64,000 nucleotides of DNA. Origin: an uncultured Gammaproteobacteria bacterium. GTDB lineage: Bacteria > Pseudomonadota > Gammaproteobacteria > Arenicellales > JAANXG01. Positions 8,512-19,096 of this stretch are shown one piece after another. Location of the stretch: assembly GCA_947258785.1 (NCBI GenBank), contig CAMYJT010000011.1:104001-168000 (forward strand), given 5' to 3'. The number at the start of each line of letters is the position of its first letter. Position 1 is the first letter of the stretch. The position numbers were made by a program, and so were the translations under genes. The notes beneath the pieces were generated by a model, which saw nothing but the letters and a program-made list of their open reading frames with translations, did no database searches and was not told the DNA's origin.

Positions 8512-11448
8512 TCAGCGTTGGGTGGTGCCGGGCCGCATGACGCCGCCCAGCGCCGGCGTTCCCTCCCCGTATGTGAACGGCTCGGCCAGATAGGCCGGTG
8601 GCTCGGCCCCCAGCAGTTGATACAGATTGCTCAGATGCCGTCGGTAGAGCCGTTCGAAGTCGCCCACCGTCTCCGCTGGATTGTAGTCCCCGAACCACCA
8701 GAACCAGTCGGAACTCTCGCAGATCGCCAACTGGTGATCGATCTGGCGGCGGGTCTCCGCGGACAGCGTATCGTCCGCGCGGCGTGCGTCGTAAATACGC
8801 TTGGCGTCGCCGAGCATGTCCCAGGCGCGGTTCTTGTCCGCCGCACCGACCCAGGTGGAGAAGGTGCCGTAGACCCAGCTGCCCGCGGTCACGGTCGGCA
8901 TCGGTGCGAGTTGATGGTGACGACTCAACCAGTCTTCAAACGTGGTCAGTCGGACGACGTCGTTGTCGGTCAACTCGCGGTACAGTGTGGACAAGAACTC
9001 ATGGCCGTTGTTTGGGTAGTATTCCCAGGCGTTTTCACCGTCCATGATGATGGCGACCAGGCTGTTTTTCTGTCCCCGCCGTTCGCGGGCGATGGTCTCC
9101 AGGTGATGAATTAAATCGGCAACTGCGTCGGTTGCGCGCCACTGGGCGTATTGAAAACCGATCAAGTCGGACAAGCCGTCGTCCCGAAAAAAGAGCTTGA
9201 CCCCGGTGGCGGGATCTTGATAACCGCCGTGCACCAATCCGTCTAGGTCGTGGACTCCATGTTTGTGGTGTCGCACGCTGTTCTTCAAAACGGCCCCTCC
9301 GCTGGCCACCCAACGCAAGCCGAATTCAGCGTACAGCGGTAGACTGGCTTGACTGAGCCCCCCCTCTGACGGCCAGCAACCGGCCGGCACACGGCCGAAA
9401 TGCTGGTGGAAGACCTCCAAGCCGTGACGGATGTGCCAGCGTGCCCGGTCGATTCCCCCCGGGTACCGCTCTAGCTCGGGCAGCGGCGCCTCCGGCATGG
9501 TCTCGTGGGCGCTCTCGATGTCGATGAGCAGGGGGATGATCGGGTGCCCGTAGGGTGACAGGGAGAGTTCGGCCTGGCCGTGCTCCGCCAGCCGTCGGTA
9601 ACGCCCGATCACCCCGTCGATCAATTGTCCGACAAGCTGCAGCAGCTCGCGCCGCTGTTCCGGCGTGAAGGCGTGGCCCTGCTCCACCAGCCGCGCCACC
9701 GTTGCGTCGCTGCGGTGCACCGATTCACCCAGCCAGGCAAGGTGGTACCAGACCACGAGGTCCGCCAGAAATGCGTCGTTGAGGTAGGCGGGTGTGCCGG
9801 GAAGGTTGAGGGTGTATTTAGCCAGGCCCACCAGCTTCTGATACGCGGCATATCGATGGACGACACGTTCTTCGTTGGCGCGCAGGCAGGCCCGCACCAG
9901 CGCCTTTCTCTGCGCTGGCGGCTCCGGCAGTGCCCGGGCGCACAGTGCGTCCAGCAGCGGGTCGTTCATGGTCCTGTCGTGTCTCAGGAAATCCTTGATG
10001 CGGTCCGCGTAGGTCACGATCTGTTCGAGCAGGATCGGTGAAAAATTGCAGACCGCCCGGGCATCGGGGCGGTCCTCCAGGTGGGCCGCCATATCGACAT
10101 AGTCCTTGATCGTGTGCAGATAGGTCCAGGGAAACTCGAACCGGCCGGTGACGAGGTCCTGATATTGTGGTTGGTGCATGTGCCAGCAGAGCACGACATC
10201 CAACCGGCCGTCAGGCATGGTAACACCGATTTTGGTGCCCGGAGGTATGCGGCAGCCCTTTTCGATGATGGCGTGTTCGATGCAGCACTGACGGCCGATG
10301 GTGACTTGCGGGAGCAATACGGAATCCTCAACCACGGAATACGAGTTGACCCGCACATTCGAAAACAATATCGAGTGGCGCACCGTGGCACCGGAAACGA
10401 TGCACCCGCCCGATACCATGGAGTCCACCGCCAGCCCGCGCCGGTTGTCGTCGTCGAACACAAACTTCGCCGGCGGCAGTTGGGGTTGGTAGGTCCAGAT
10501 CGGCCAGTTCGCGTCGTAGAGATTGAGCTCCGGAGTGACGCCGATGAGCTCCAGGTTCGCCTGATAATAGGCGTCGACCGTACCCACGTCGCGCCAGTAC
10601 GCGCCTTTTTGAAATCTGGACAATGGGTAGGCGACAACCCGGGCGGAGTGAATCACCGCGGGAATGATGTTCTTGCCGAAGTCGTGCTCGGAATCGTTGC
10701 TTTCCGCATCAAGCGACAATTGCTCAAACAGGAAGTCCGCGTTGAACACGTATATGCCCATGGATGCCAGCGCGTATTCGGGATGATCCGCGATAGGCTC
10801 CGGCTGGACGGGTTTCTCCTCGAATCGCTTTACCCGATCCTGCCGGTCCACGGCCATCACACCAAAGTGGGTAGCGTCCGCCAGTGGCACCTCGACGCAT
10901 CCCACGGTGAGATCGGCCTCCCGTTCGAGATGGAACTGGATCATCATCCCATAATCGGCCTTGTAGACGTGATCACCGGCAAGGATCAGTATGAAATCCG
11001 GGCCGTGCTTACGGATTATGTCGATATTCTGATACACGGCGTCGGCGGTGCCGGAATACCAGGTATCGAGGATACGCTGCTGGGCGGGCAGCAACTCCAC
11101 GTATTCGTTGAATTCACCCTTTAGAAAACTCCAACCGCGGTGCAGGTGCTGGATCAGGGAATGGGCCTTGTATTGCGTGAGCACGCCGATATGCCGGATA
11201 CCGGAATTGAGGCAATTCGACAAGGCGAAATCGATGATGCGAAACTTGCCGCCGAAGGGAACAGCGGGCTTGGCACGCCACGCCGTGAGATGGACGAGCC
11301 TGGACCCTCGGCCGCCAGCCAGGACCAATGCCAGGGTATCGCGTACGGGATCTCGGAACGCTAATTTGAAACGATCCAGCTTGCGCCGGCGTGGGTGACG
11401 GACACCCTTTTGTGGTGGGGCTGGCTCCGTATCCCGGGGCGGGCTCAT
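8512..11448 (-). CDS. Fusion of ADP-glucose pyrophosphorylase (GlgC) and a GH57 glycoside hydrolase
   Basis: A single uninterrupted frame of about 978 residues joins two enzymes. The first 410 or so residues are Glg[12 protein letters not shown] nucleotide loop, [43 protein letters not shown] and [13 protein letters not shown], then most of the left-handed beta-helix. The usual GlgC tail (GEDPxxDAxRF to the terminus) is missing. In its place a full GH57 domain begins at [16 protein letters not shown], with nucleophile motif CWPSEGGLS near residue 695, [14 protein letters not shown] and [12 protein letters not shown] 11448 is preferred over the TTG codons at 11460. The plausible roles are making ADP-glucose and transferring or hydrolysing alpha-glucan in one protein. 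A complete separate glgC is at 17581-18876. Confidence 0.88.
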   Translation of the reverse strand: MSPPRDTEPAPPQKGVRHPRRRKLDRFKLAFRDPVRDTLALVLAGGRGSRLVHLTAWRAKPAVPFGGKFRIIDFALSNCLNSGIRHIGVLTQYKAHSLIQHLHRGWSFLKGEFNEYVELLPAQQRILDTWYSGTADAVYQNIDIIRKHGPDFILILAGDHVYKADYGMMIQFHLEREADLTVGCVEVPLADATHFGVMAVDRQDRVKRFEEKPVQPEPIADHPEYALASMGIYVFNADFLFEQLSLDAESNDSEHDFGKNIIPAVIHSARVVAYPLSRFQKGAYWRDVGTVDAYYQANLELIGVTPELNLYDANWPIWTYQPQLPPAKFVFDDDNRRGLAVDSMVSGGCIVSGATVRHSILFSNVRVNSYSVVEDSVLLPQVTIGRQCCIEHAIIEKGCRIPPGTKIGVTMPDGRLDVVLCWHMHQPQYQDLVTGRFEFPWTYLHTIKDYVDMAAHLEDRPDARAVCNFSPILLEQIVTYADRIKDFLRHDRTMNDPLLDALCARALPEPPAQRKALVRACLRANEERVVHRYAAYQKLVGLAKYTLNLPGTPAYLNDAFLADLVVWYHLAWLGESVHRSDATVARLVEQGHAFTPEQRRELLQLVGQLIDGVIGRYRRLAEHGQAELSLSPYGHPIIPLLIDIESAHETMPEAPLPELERYPGGIDRARWHIRHGLEVFHQHFGRVPAGCWPSEGGLSQASLPLYAEFGLRWVASGGAVLKNSVRHHKHGVHDLDGLVHGGYQDPATGVKLFFRDDGLSDLIGFQYAQWRATDAVADLIHHLETIARERRGQKNSLVAIIMDGENAWEYYPNNGHEFLSTLYRELTDNDVVRLTTFEDWLSRHHQLAPMPTVTAGSWVYGTFSTWVGAADKNRAWDMLGDAKRIYDARRADDTLSAETRRQIDHQLAICESSDWFWWFGDYNPAETVGDFERLYRRHLSNLYQLLGAEPPAYLAEPFTYGEGTPALGGVMRPGTTQR

Positions 11449-11600
11449 ATCTGACAACAATTCCAGTTAGTGGTAGCCTAGTCCGGCGCGATAATAGGTT
11501 CTATCGTTCAATCAGTAGCGGGCCTGGAACCCACGCGCGGCGATAACAAGCAAACAATAATTATAGCCACAGAATCTCGACATGACGTAATTCATTAACG
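11449..11600. promoter_or_regulatory. Divergent promoter region between the fusion gene and glgB
   Basis: This 152-nt gap separates two divergent glycogen genes. A perfect -10 hexamer TATAAT is read on the minus strand at 11565-11560, in the right orientation for the GlgC-GH57 gene, but no convincing -35 accompanies it. The partly symmetrical CGATA...TATCG lies around 11490-11507. No operator can be assigned. Confidence 0.35.
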
Positions 11601-13790
11601 ATGACTCATATTGCTCTGTCCAACGAGCTGCGCAGGATCGTCGAGATTCGACACCATGACCCGTTTTCCGTGTTGGGGAAACACCGCCGTGGTCACGAAG
11701 ACATTGTCCGCGCGCATCTGCGGGGCGCGGCATCCGTGTCCATTGTCGAGTCGGCGAACGAGATGCAGCGGCTGTCCGACTCGGATCTTTTTGAATGGCG
11801 GGGACCGCCGGGAACCGTGCCGCAACATTATCGCCTGGAGTGGATCGACAACCTCGGGGTTCGGTACCTCCACTACGATGCGTACTGTTTCGCCGCGCAA
11901 ATCTCCGATGATGACCTGCACAACTTGCGGGGGGGGCGCTGCGTGGACGCGTTTCGATTTCTCGGTGCCAATCCGCGCACCGTCGATGGAGTGGACGGTG
12001 TCTTGTTTGCCACCTGGGCACCCAATGCGGAACGAGTCAGCGTGGTTGGCGATTTCAATCGATGGGACGGATCGCGTCTTCCGATGCGTAACCGGGGCGA
12101 CAGCGGCGTATGGGAGTTGTTCGTTCCCGGACTGCCGTTCGGCACGCTCTACAAATTCGAGATCCTCAGCCGCAGCGGCTTGACGGTGAAGACGGATCCA
12201 TACGGACGCGAGTTCGAGTTCCGCCCGGCTACTGCGAGTAAGGTCGTGGCAACCGGGCTGTACCAGTGGGGCGATCACGAATGGATGCGGCAGCGCGGCG
12301 AGTCGGACTGGCTGCACGCGCCGCTGTCCATATACGAGGTGCACCTGGGTTCCTGGCGTCGGCACGACGACGGTGGTTTCATGAGCTATCGTGAGCTCGC
12401 ACCGGCAGTCGTCGGCTATGTCAATGACATGGGCTTCACCCACATCGAGTTGGTGCCGGTTACCGAGCACCCCTTGGACATGTCCTGGGGCTATCAGACC
12501 ACTGGATATTTCGCGCCCACCAGCCGCTTCGGCAGTCCGGATGATTTTCGTTATTTTGTCGATTACTGCCACCGTCATGGTGTCGGTGTGATCCTCGATT
12601 GGGTGCCGGCACATTTCCCCCGCGACGCCCACGGATTGGTCAACTATGACGGCACCGCTTTGTACGAACACGCTGACCCACGGCAGGGCGAGCATCGCGA
12701 CTGGGGCACCCTGATCTTCAATTACGGCCGCAACGAGGTCAGGAGCTTCCTGATTTCAAGCGCGGTGTTCTGGCTCGAGGAGTTCCATCTCGATGGATTG
12801 CGAGTCGATGCCGTGGCCTCCATGCTGTACCTCGACTATTCCCGACGGCCCCACGAGTGGGTACCCAACATATACGGAGGGAGGGAGAATCTGGAGGCCA
12901 TCGAATTCCTGCGGACGCTGAACGAGATAACTCATGCCCGGTTTTCCGGCACCCTGATGATCGCGGAGGAATCAACTGCCTGGCCGCAGGTAACGCGGCC
13001 GACCTGGTTGGGCGGTCTCGGCTTTTCGATGAAATGGAACATGGGATGGATGCACGACACCTTGGAATACATGAGCATGGATGCAATCTTCCGGCACTAT
13101 CATCATGACGAGCTGACCTTCGGGCTGCTGTATGCGTTCCACGAAAATTTCGTGTTGCCTTTTTCCCACGATGAGGTCGTTCATGGAAAGGGATCGATGA
13201 TAAATAAAATGCCCGGAGATCGCTGGCAGCAGTTTGCAAACCTGCGGTTGCTTTATGTTTACATGTTCACGTATCCGGGTAAGAAATTGTTGTTCATGGG
13301 CAGCGAATTCGGGCACAACAGCGAATGGAATTGTGACCACAGCCTGGAGTGGCAGCTGCTCGACGATCCCCTGCACCAGGGGCTGCAAGGACTGGTGCGT
13401 GACCTCAATCGCCTGTACCGACACACAACGTCCATACATCGCTACGACTTTTCCGACGAGGGATTCGACTGGATCGATTGCCATGACGCCCCCCAATCGG
13501 TGTTGAGTTATTTGCGTAAGGATGAACACGGTTTTGTTCTGGTGGTCCTGAACTGCACGCCGGTACCGAGGCACGGCTACCGGTTGGGCGTGCCCGGGGC
13601 CGGGGCGTATCTCGAGACACTGAACTCGGATTCCAGTTACTACGGTGGCAGCAACTGCGGCAACAGTGGCGTCATTCGGGCTGAGGAGATGTCCTGGATG
13701 GGGCATCCGTATTCCGTGTCGATAACGCTTCCTCCGCTGGCGGCCCTGGTCCTGAGTCCGGCCGCTGAGTCGGGTCTCGCTACGAGTTGA
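11601..13790 (+). CDS. glgB: 1,4-alpha-glucan branching enzyme (GH13)
   Basis: Makes alpha-1,6 branches in glycogen. The protein of 729 residues has the usual N-terminal carbohydrate-binding (CBM48) part with [10 protein letters not shown] and [18 protein letters not shown], then the GH13 barrel: [20 protein letters not shown], the nucleophile in [12 protein letters not shown] (about Asp403), the acid/base glutamate in [10 protein letters not shown] (about 456) and [13 protein letters not shown]. The length matches E. coli GlgB (728). No strong Shine-Dalgarno precedes ATG 11601. glgA follows 5 nt after the stop. Confidence 0.95.
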   Translation: MTHIALSNELRRIVEIRHHDPFSVLGKHRRGHEDIVRAHLRGAASVSIVESANEMQRLSDSDLFEWRGPPGTVPQHYRLEWIDNLGVRYLHYDAYCFAAQISDDDLHNLRGGRCVDAFRFLGANPRTVDGVDGVLFATWAPNAERVSVVGDFNRWDGSRLPMRNRGDSGVWELFVPGLPFGTLYKFEILSRSGLTVKTDPYGREFEFRPATASKVVATGLYQWGDHEWMRQRGESDWLHAPLSIYEVHLGSWRRHDDGGFMSYRELAPAVVGYVNDMGFTHIELVPVTEHPLDMSWGYQTTGYFAPTSRFGSPDDFRYFVDYCHRHGVGVILDWVPAHFPRDAHGLVNYDGTALYEHADPRQGEHRDWGTLIFNYGRNEVRSFLISSAVFWLEEFHLDGLRVDAVASMLYLDYSRRPHEWVPNIYGGRENLEAIEFLRTLNEITHARFSGTLMIAEESTAWPQVTRPTWLGGLGFSMKWNMGWMHDTLEYMSMDAIFRHYHHDELTFGLLYAFHENFVLPFSHDEVVHGKGSMINKMPGDRWQQFANLRLLYVYMFTYPGKKLLFMGSEFGHNSEWNCDHSLEWQLLDDPLHQGLQGLVRDLNRLYRHTTSIHRYDFSDEGFDWIDCHDAPQSVLSYLRKDEHGFVLVVLNCTPVPRHGYRLGVPGAGAYLETLNSDSSYYGGSNCGNSGVIRAEEMSWMGHPYSVSITLPPLAALVLSPAAESGLATS

Positions 13791-13795
13791 CCGGC

Positions 13796-15256
13796 ATGCG
13801 GGTGTTGTTGGCGGCGAGTGAGGTGTATCCGTTCGTCAAGACCGGCGGGCTCGCCGATGTGGCCGGTCATCTGCCATCCGCCCTCGTGGGAGAGGGTATC
13901 GATATCCGTATCGTAGTCCCCGGTTATCGCCAAGTTCTCGAGCGCGCACCAGACCGGGAGACGATCGCCGAGCTCCGCTTGCCGGGGCTGTCAGCGACGA
14001 TACGGGTGTTAGCAACCCGCCTGCAGGCCAGGATCGTGGTCTATATCATCGACACGCCGGAACTCTATGATCGGCCGGGGGGGCCGTACATAGACGCCCT
14101 GGGGGATGAATGGATCGACAATGCCCACCGATTTTACGTGTTTTCCAGGTCCGTGATTGAGATTGCCCAAGCCCGTGCCGACCCGAGCTGGTTTCCGGAT
14201 GTGGTGCACTGCAACGACTGGCACACCGGCCTGATCCCCGCGCTGCTGCACGGCGAGAGAGACCGTCCGGCCACGGTGTTCACGATCCACAATCTGGCCT
14301 ACCAGGGCCGGTTTCCCCATGCCGTATTCCAGGAACTGGGGCTGCCGACCGAGCTGTGGCACCCGGAGTGTCTGGAGTTCTACGGTAATCTGAATTTTAT
14401 GAAGGCCGGCCTGGTGTTTGCCGATCGGTTGACCACCGTCAGTCCAACCTATGCCCGGGAGATATTGGAGCCGCAATTCGGGTATGGCCTGGACGGCGTA
14501 CTGAAGACGAGGCAGGGCCAGCTTGTGGGCATACTCAACGGCATCGACAATGAGGTCTGGAATCCCGAGTCCGATCCGTGGATCGACAAGAATTACGCAA
14601 TCGGGACCTTGGACGACAAGGTCGTCAACAAACTCGCGGTGCAGCGGGAATTTAAACTCGCCGAGGACCCGGAACGTCCGCTGGTCGCCGTGATCGGCCG
14701 GCTCGCCGACCAAAAAGGCATCGACTTGATCGTTGACGCCATCCCGGAGATGGTCAACGATCTCGAAGTCAACCTGGTGATCCTGGGCAGTGGTGGACGC
14801 GAGTGCGAACAGGCATTGAGAGAAGTTCACGCCGTTTATTCCGATAAGGTCGGTTTAATGCTGGGTTTCAACGAGCCACTGGCACACCGGATGGAGGCCG
14901 GTGCGGATCTGTTTCTGATGCCGTCCCGGTTCGAACCTTGCGGGCTCAATCAGATGTACAGCCAGCGGTACGGAACCGTCCCCGTCGTACACGCGGTCGG
15001 TGGTCTGGTCGACACGGTGGTCGATGTCTCTGACAGTTCGCTCGAGGATCGGACCGCCACCGGTTTTGTATTTCACAATCCGCGCGTTTCCGACATGTTG
15101 CGGCGTGTCGACGCCGCCATCGACTTGTACCGGAACTTGCCTTTTGTTTGGCGGGAGGTGATGATCAACGGGATGTGCCGGGTGTTCAGCTGGCAGCGCA
15201 GTGCGGTTGATTACTGCATACTGTATCAGGACGCGCTCGAAAATCGTCGCCCGTAA
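13796..15256 (+). CDS. glgA: Glycogen synthase (ADP-glucose, GT5)
   Basis: Extends alpha-1,4-glucan from ADP-glucose. The N-terminal KTGGLADVAGHLP is the ADP-glucose-binding lysine motif. VVHCNDWHTGLIPALL, FTIHNLAYQGRF, NFMKAGLVFADRLTTVSPTYA and the C-terminal EPCGLNQMYSQRYGTVPVV follow. ATG 13796 gives the canonical start MRVLLAASEVYPF and 486 residues. A TTG at 13787 overlapping the glgB stop is possible but less likely. Together with glgB it forms the core of glycogen synthesis. Confidence 0.94.
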   Translation: MRVLLAASEVYPFVKTGGLADVAGHLPSALVGEGIDIRIVVPGYRQVLERAPDRETIAELRLPGLSATIRVLATRLQARIVVYIIDTPELYDRPGGPYIDALGDEWIDNAHRFYVFSRSVIEIAQARADPSWFPDVVHCNDWHTGLIPALLHGERDRPATVFTIHNLAYQGRFPHAVFQELGLPTELWHPECLEFYGNLNFMKAGLVFADRLTTVSPTYAREILEPQFGYGLDGVLKTRQGQLVGILNGIDNEVWNPESDPWIDKNYAIGTLDDKVVNKLAVQREFKLAEDPERPLVAVIGRLADQKGIDLIVDAIPEMVNDLEVNLVILGSGGRECEQALREVHAVYSDKVGLMLGFNEPLAHRMEAGADLFLMPSRFEPCGLNQMYSQRYGTVPVVHAVGGLVDTVVDVSDSSLEDRTATGFVFHNPRVSDMLRRVDAAIDLYRNLPFVWREVMINGMCRVFSWQRSAVDYCILYQDALENRRP

Positions 15257-15305
15257 TCCTGCCACTGGACATCAGTACAGGCGCGCGTGGGATAGACCAT
15301 CAGAC

Positions 15306-15320
15306 TGTACCTTCGGTACA
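15306..15320 (+). terminator. Possible weak terminator hairpin after glgA
   Basis: TGTACC-TTC-GGTACA forms a perfect 6-bp stem with a three-base loop 50 nt past the glgA stop. It has no U-tract, so it may only stabilise the 3' end of the mRNA. Confidence 0.25.
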
Positions 15321-15454
15321 ACGCCTGCTCAGGATTGTCAGCGCGCCGCAAACCGGGGCGGCCGGTGTTTGTTATACTCGTGCTGTTTCGTGTGTCGCGC
15401 CGGTTGTGGCGAGGCAGTGACCGAAGGTTCAACCCATTCACCCGGAGCATAGCA

Positions 15455-16111
15455 TTGCGCGGAGATTCCATTATCGTCGAGGACTACCATCGAGCGGCGG
15501 CTGAAGGTATCGCCGACATCGTACTGCCGACGATACGCTCATCCAAGCGCAGATACCGCATCACCATCGCCGGTGAATCCGGGGGCGGTAAGTCGGAGAT
15601 TGCCTCCGCGCTGGCCGGGATCCTGGACCAGGCGGGGGTGAACGCCGTGATCCTTCAGCAGGACGACTATTTTGTCTATCCGCCGAAGAGTAACGATCAG
15701 GCTCGCCGCCGCGATATTGCATGGGTGGGTCTGCAGGAGGTGCATCTGGATCTACTCGACAGGCACTTGGAGGCGTTCCACGAGGCGGCGGGCTCGATCG
15801 AGAAGCCGTTGGTCATCTACGAGGACGACCAGATTATTACGGAGCAACTGACCTTCGGCGAGGCGCGGGTGGCGATTGCTGAGGGAACCTACACGACACA
15901 GTTGGCAAACGCCGACTGCCGGGTGTTCATCGACCGCGATTACCGCGACACCAAAAAGCATCGTGAGCGGCGAGTACGCGACGCGTCGGAGCTGGACCCA
16001 TTTATCGACCAGGTACTGCTGATCGAGCACGGCCTGATCTCGGCGCACAAGCCAAAGGCCGATATCATCGTCAACAAGGACTATTCAGTTTCTCGGGCGC
16101 ACGGGGTCTAG
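15455..16111 (+). CDS. Uridine-kinase-like P-loop kinase
   Basis: A 218-residue protein with a Walker A motif GESGGGKSE near residue 40, a DDYF segment and a C-terminal RDxxDTKKHRERRVRD lid-like region, all of which resemble uridine/phosphoribulokinase-type enzymes. The TTG at 15455 is chosen because GGAG lies 7 nt upstream and the start RGDSIIVEDYHRAAAE follows. The frame extends further upstream without a better start. The real substrate is unknown. Its place between glgA and a sucrose-phosphate-synthase-like gene suggests a nucleotide or sugar kinase role in carbohydrate metabolism, which is inference only. Confidence 0.75.
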   Translation: MRGDSIIVEDYHRAAAEGIADIVLPTIRSSKRRYRITIAGESGGGKSEIASALAGILDQAGVNAVILQQDDYFVYPPKSNDQARRRDIAWVGLQEVHLDLLDRHLEAFHEAAGSIEKPLVIYEDDQIITEQLTFGEARVAIAEGTYTTQLANADCRVFIDRDYRDTKKHRERRVRDASELDPFIDQVLLIEHGLISAHKPKADIIVNKDYSVSRAHGV

Positions 16112-16151
16112 TCGCATCCCGCCGAGGTCGGCCGCCGAGTCCAAGAGTTTG

Positions 16152-17576
16152 ATGCATATTGCCTTCTTCAATCCACAAGGCAATTTCGACCGGCGGGATT
16201 CCTGCCTGACTGAGCATCCCGATTTCGGTGGGCAGCTCGTTTACGTCAAAGAACTCTGTCTGGCATTGGCCGACCTGGGCGCCACCGTAGACATCGTGAC
16301 CCGGTGGGTGGACGATCCAGGCTGGCCCGGTTTCTCCGCCACCGAGGATCGTTATCCGGATTATCCGGACAATCCGAGGATACTTCGGATCCCCTGCGGC
16401 GGGCCCCGGTTCCTGGCCAAGGAGCAGTTATGGCTGCACTTGCCGGAGTGGGTTGCACAGCTCCGCGAATTTTACGGCCACCGACCGCCGGAGTTTGTCA
16501 CGGCGCATTACGCGGACGCGGGCTACAGCGCGGTGCTACTGGCCGCTAAGACAGGGATTCCATTCACCTTTACCGGTCATTCCCTGGGTGCACAAAAGCT
16601 CGACAAGCTGGGCATGCGTGCGGGCAACGCCAGCGGGATGGAGGACCTGTATCGGTTCTCAAAGCGAATCGCCGCCGAGCGGCTGAGTATGCAACACGCT
16701 TGCCGAATCATTACGTCGACCGCGCAGGAGCGTTTCGAGCAATACGCCCACCCGCTTTATGCAGGCGCAGTGGACGTCGATGACGACAGTCGTTTTGCGG
16801 TGATACCGCCAGGTGTCAACACCCGCGTGTTTTCGCTCGACGCGGGTACGCAGGACGCGGCCGTGCACGATCGGATTGCGCGGCAAATCGGTGATGACGG
16901 TGGACCGTTTATCGTTGCGTCCAGCCGGCTGGACGAGAAGAAGAATATCCTCGGTTTGCTTACCGCTTATGCGGGATCGCCCGCTCTGCAACGGCAGGCC
17001 CGGCTGGCGCTGTTCATTCGCGGCATCGACGACCCGTTTACCGCTCAGTCCACACTGTCGCCGTCCGAGTGGCTGGTCCTGGAACCGATGCTGGCGACGA
17101 TCACCAGGCACGAAATCGCCGATCAAGTGGTGTTTTTGAATTTTCAGTCCCAAGGCGAGTTGGCGGCGGCGTACCGCTATTTCGCCAAGCGGGGTTCGGT
17201 GTTTGCATTGACGTCGTTCTATGAACCCTTCGGATTGGCGCCCATTGAGGCCGCAGCGTGCGGTTTGGCCGTGGTGGCGACTGCAAACGGTGGGCCGACG
17301 GAGATTTTCGCCGACGGATCTGGGGTACTGGTCGATCCCAACGACCCCGCCGACATTGCCGAAGGTCTGGGACACGCCCTGCACCGGCAGGCGGCGTATG
17401 CGGAGCGGGCGCTGCGCCGTGTCCGGTCGGAGTACACGTGGCGCAGCACCGCCAACGGATATCTCCGCGTCATCGAACGCGGGTTGCAGAACCGCGCCGG
17501 CGGCCCGCCGCCGGGCTGGACGGTGGGGCCGCTGGACGGCAGCGAGCTTATCGAGCGTTATCTCGGCGCCGGATGA
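16152..17576 (+). CDS. GT4 glycosyltransferase, sucrose-phosphate-synthase-like
   Basis: A 474-residue retaining glycosyltransferase. The N-terminal FFNPQGNFD and HPDFGGQLVYVKELCLALA, then FTFTGHSLGAQKLDKL, and the C-terminal EPFGLAPIEAAACGLAVVAT with NGGPTEI are shared with sucrose-phosphate synthases and mannosylfructose-phosphate synthases. No phosphatase domain is attached, and no sucrose-phosphatase gene is seen in the window. ATG 16152 directly follows a TTG and is the better start. The likely product is a phosphorylated disaccharide used as compatible solute or storage sugar, but the donor and acceptor cannot be read from sequence. Confidence 0.78.
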   Translation: MHIAFFNPQGNFDRRDSCLTEHPDFGGQLVYVKELCLALADLGATVDIVTRWVDDPGWPGFSATEDRYPDYPDNPRILRIPCGGPRFLAKEQLWLHLPEWVAQLREFYGHRPPEFVTAHYADAGYSAVLLAAKTGIPFTFTGHSLGAQKLDKLGMRAGNASGMEDLYRFSKRIAAERLSMQHACRIITSTAQERFEQYAHPLYAGAVDVDDDSRFAVIPPGVNTRVFSLDAGTQDAAVHDRIARQIGDDGGPFIVASSRLDEKKNILGLLTAYAGSPALQRQARLALFIRGIDDPFTAQSTLSPSEWLVLEPMLATITRHEIADQVVFLNFQSQGELAAAYRYFAKRGSVFALTSFYEPFGLAPIEAAACGLAVVATANGGPTEIFADGSGVLVDPNDPADIAEGLGHALHRQAAYAERALRRVRSEYTWRSTANGYLRVIERGLQNRAGGPPPGWTVGPLDGSELIERYLGAG

Positions 17577-17580
17577 AGCG

Positions 17581-18876
17581 TCACCCGCTTGCCGGCATAC
17601 CTACCGACGGCAGGTATCGCCGGCTCTGGCCCAGCATCTCCCGGTTGACTACCACCACCCCCTCGTCGGTCCGGTGAAAACGCTCCGCATCCCGTTTGGG
17701 GTCTTCCCCGATGACGGTGTCGGGCGGTACCGTACACCCGTTGTCGAGCAACACCCGCCGCAGCCGCGACCGGGTGCCGATCGTGCAGTCCGGGAGGGCC
17801 AGCACCTCCCGGCAGTCGCAGTGTTTGTCCACGGTAACGTTTGAAAACAACAGCGAGTGTTCAATGTGGGATTCATGGATGACGCAGCCCCCGCTCACCA
17901 TGGTGTTTTCCGCGATGCCATATTGTTCGCCGCCGAAGCCGATGAACTTCGCCGGCGGGAGCTGCTCCTGATAGGTCCAGATACGCCAGCGGGGCGTGTA
18001 CAGATCGAGCGCCGGGTTCGGCCCCAATACCTCCATGTTGGCCTTGTAAAAGGCGTCGATGGTCCCGACATCCCGCCAATAGGCGTTTTCACCCGCTACC
18101 TGTTCGTTGAACGGGTACGCGTGTACCTGGTGCTGATGCTTCACCGCATAGGGAATAATGTCTTTACCGAAATCGTGACTCGAGTCGGCGAGCGCGGCGT
18201 CCCGCTGGAGCTGTTCGGCGAGGTAATCATAGGAGAATATGTAGACACCCATGCTGGCCAGCGCGTCGTCCGACTGTCCCGGCATCGGCACCGGGTTCTC
18301 AGGCTTCTCCACAAAGTCGATCACCGAACACTCTGCATCCACCGTCATTACCCCGAACTCCCGCGCTTCGGCCAAGGGGACGGCGAGGCAGGCGATGGTG
18401 ATGTCCGCTTTGGCGCTCACGTGGGCCGCCAGCATTTCGCCATAGTCCATCTGATAGACATGGTCGCCGGCCAGAATGACGATGTATTCCGGATGGTGAC
18501 TTTCGATGATGTCCAGACTCTGATAGACGGCGTCCGCGGTGCCGGCGAACCACGACTCCTCCTCAACCCACTGCTGGGCGGGAATCAGCTCGACGAAATC
18601 GCCGCGCTGCACGTTGAGGGTGTTCCAGCCACGCATGATGTGGCGGATCAGGGAATGGGATTTGTACTGCGTCAACACGCAGATCTGATCAATACCGGAG
18701 TTGATGCAATTGGACAAGGGGAAGTCGATGATCCGGAACTTGCCGCCGAAGGGGATTGCGGGTTTGGCCCGCCAATCGGTGAGCATCTTCAATCGAGTGC
18801 CGCGCCCCCCGGCGAGGACCAGCGCGAGGGTCCCGCGCGTCAGTCGGCTCACAAAACGAGATGATTTTATCGACAT
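17581..18876 (-). CDS. glgC: Glucose-1-phosphate adenylyltransferase (complete GlgC)
   Basis: Forms ADP-glucose from ATP and glucose 1-phosphate, the committed step of glycogen synthesis. The 431-residue protein has [61 protein letters not shown] and [16 protein letters not shown]. Unlike the GlgC half of the fusion protein, it keeps the full C-terminus ([11 protein letters not shown], then [10 protein letters not shown]). It converges with the GT4 gene, only 4 nt between stops. An FNR/ANR-type box lies upstream, suggesting oxygen-dependent expression. Confidence 0.95.
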   Translation of the reverse strand: MSIKSSRFVSRLTRGTLALVLAGGRGTRLKMLTDWRAKPAIPFGGKFRIIDFPLSNCINSGIDQICVLTQYKSHSLIRHIMRGWNTLNVQRGDFVELIPAQQWVEEESWFAGTADAVYQSLDIIESHHPEYIVILAGDHVYQMDYGEMLAAHVSAKADITIACLAVPLAEAREFGVMTVDAECSVIDFVEKPENPVPMPGQSDDALASMGVYIFSYDYLAEQLQRDAALADSSHDFGKDIIPYAVKHQHQVHAYPFNEQVAGENAYWRDVGTIDAFYKANMEVLGPNPALDLYTPRWRIWTYQEQLPPAKFIGFGGEQYGIAENTMVSGGCVIHESHIEHSLLFSNVTVDKHCDCREVLALPDCTIGTRSRLRRVLLDNGCTVPPDTVIGEDPKRDAERFHRTDEGVVVVNREMLGQSRRYLPSVGMPASG

Positions 18877-18941
18877 GCGAACGAATGTCCAGCGGTGCTG
18901 TTATGAGTGCTTATGGTCGCATCTTCAATGAGCCGATTGCG

Positions 18942-18955
18942 TTGATCAAAATCAA
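18942..18955. promoter_or_regulatory. FNR/ANR-type anaerobic regulator box upstream of glgC
   Basis: TTGAT-CAAA-ATCAA matches the FNR/ANR/Dnr consensus TTGAT-N4-ATCAA at every fixed position. Its centre is 72 nt upstream of the glgC start codon. A CATAAG -10-like hexamer (18915-18910 on the minus strand) would place the start of transcription about 45 nt from the box centre, near the class II activator position. Confidence 0.65.
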
Positions 18956-19096
18956 GCCTGAATTGGAATCAGGCCGACCGCTGCTCGGGCCGGATGGTAA
19001 GTCGTGTCCAGGATCGGCGGTGGGCGGGTGAGTGATCCAGCCTGAAGCTCCCGGCCGCCGGGGACAGGCGTGCCTTTACAGTGCCGGTCCCTCCGC

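Noticed and set aside
15335..15454. A longer uridine-kinase-like protein starting at 15335
   Set aside because: The added 40 residues are not conserved in character and no ribosome-binding site precedes that ATG, whereas TTG 15455 has GGAG at ideal spacing.
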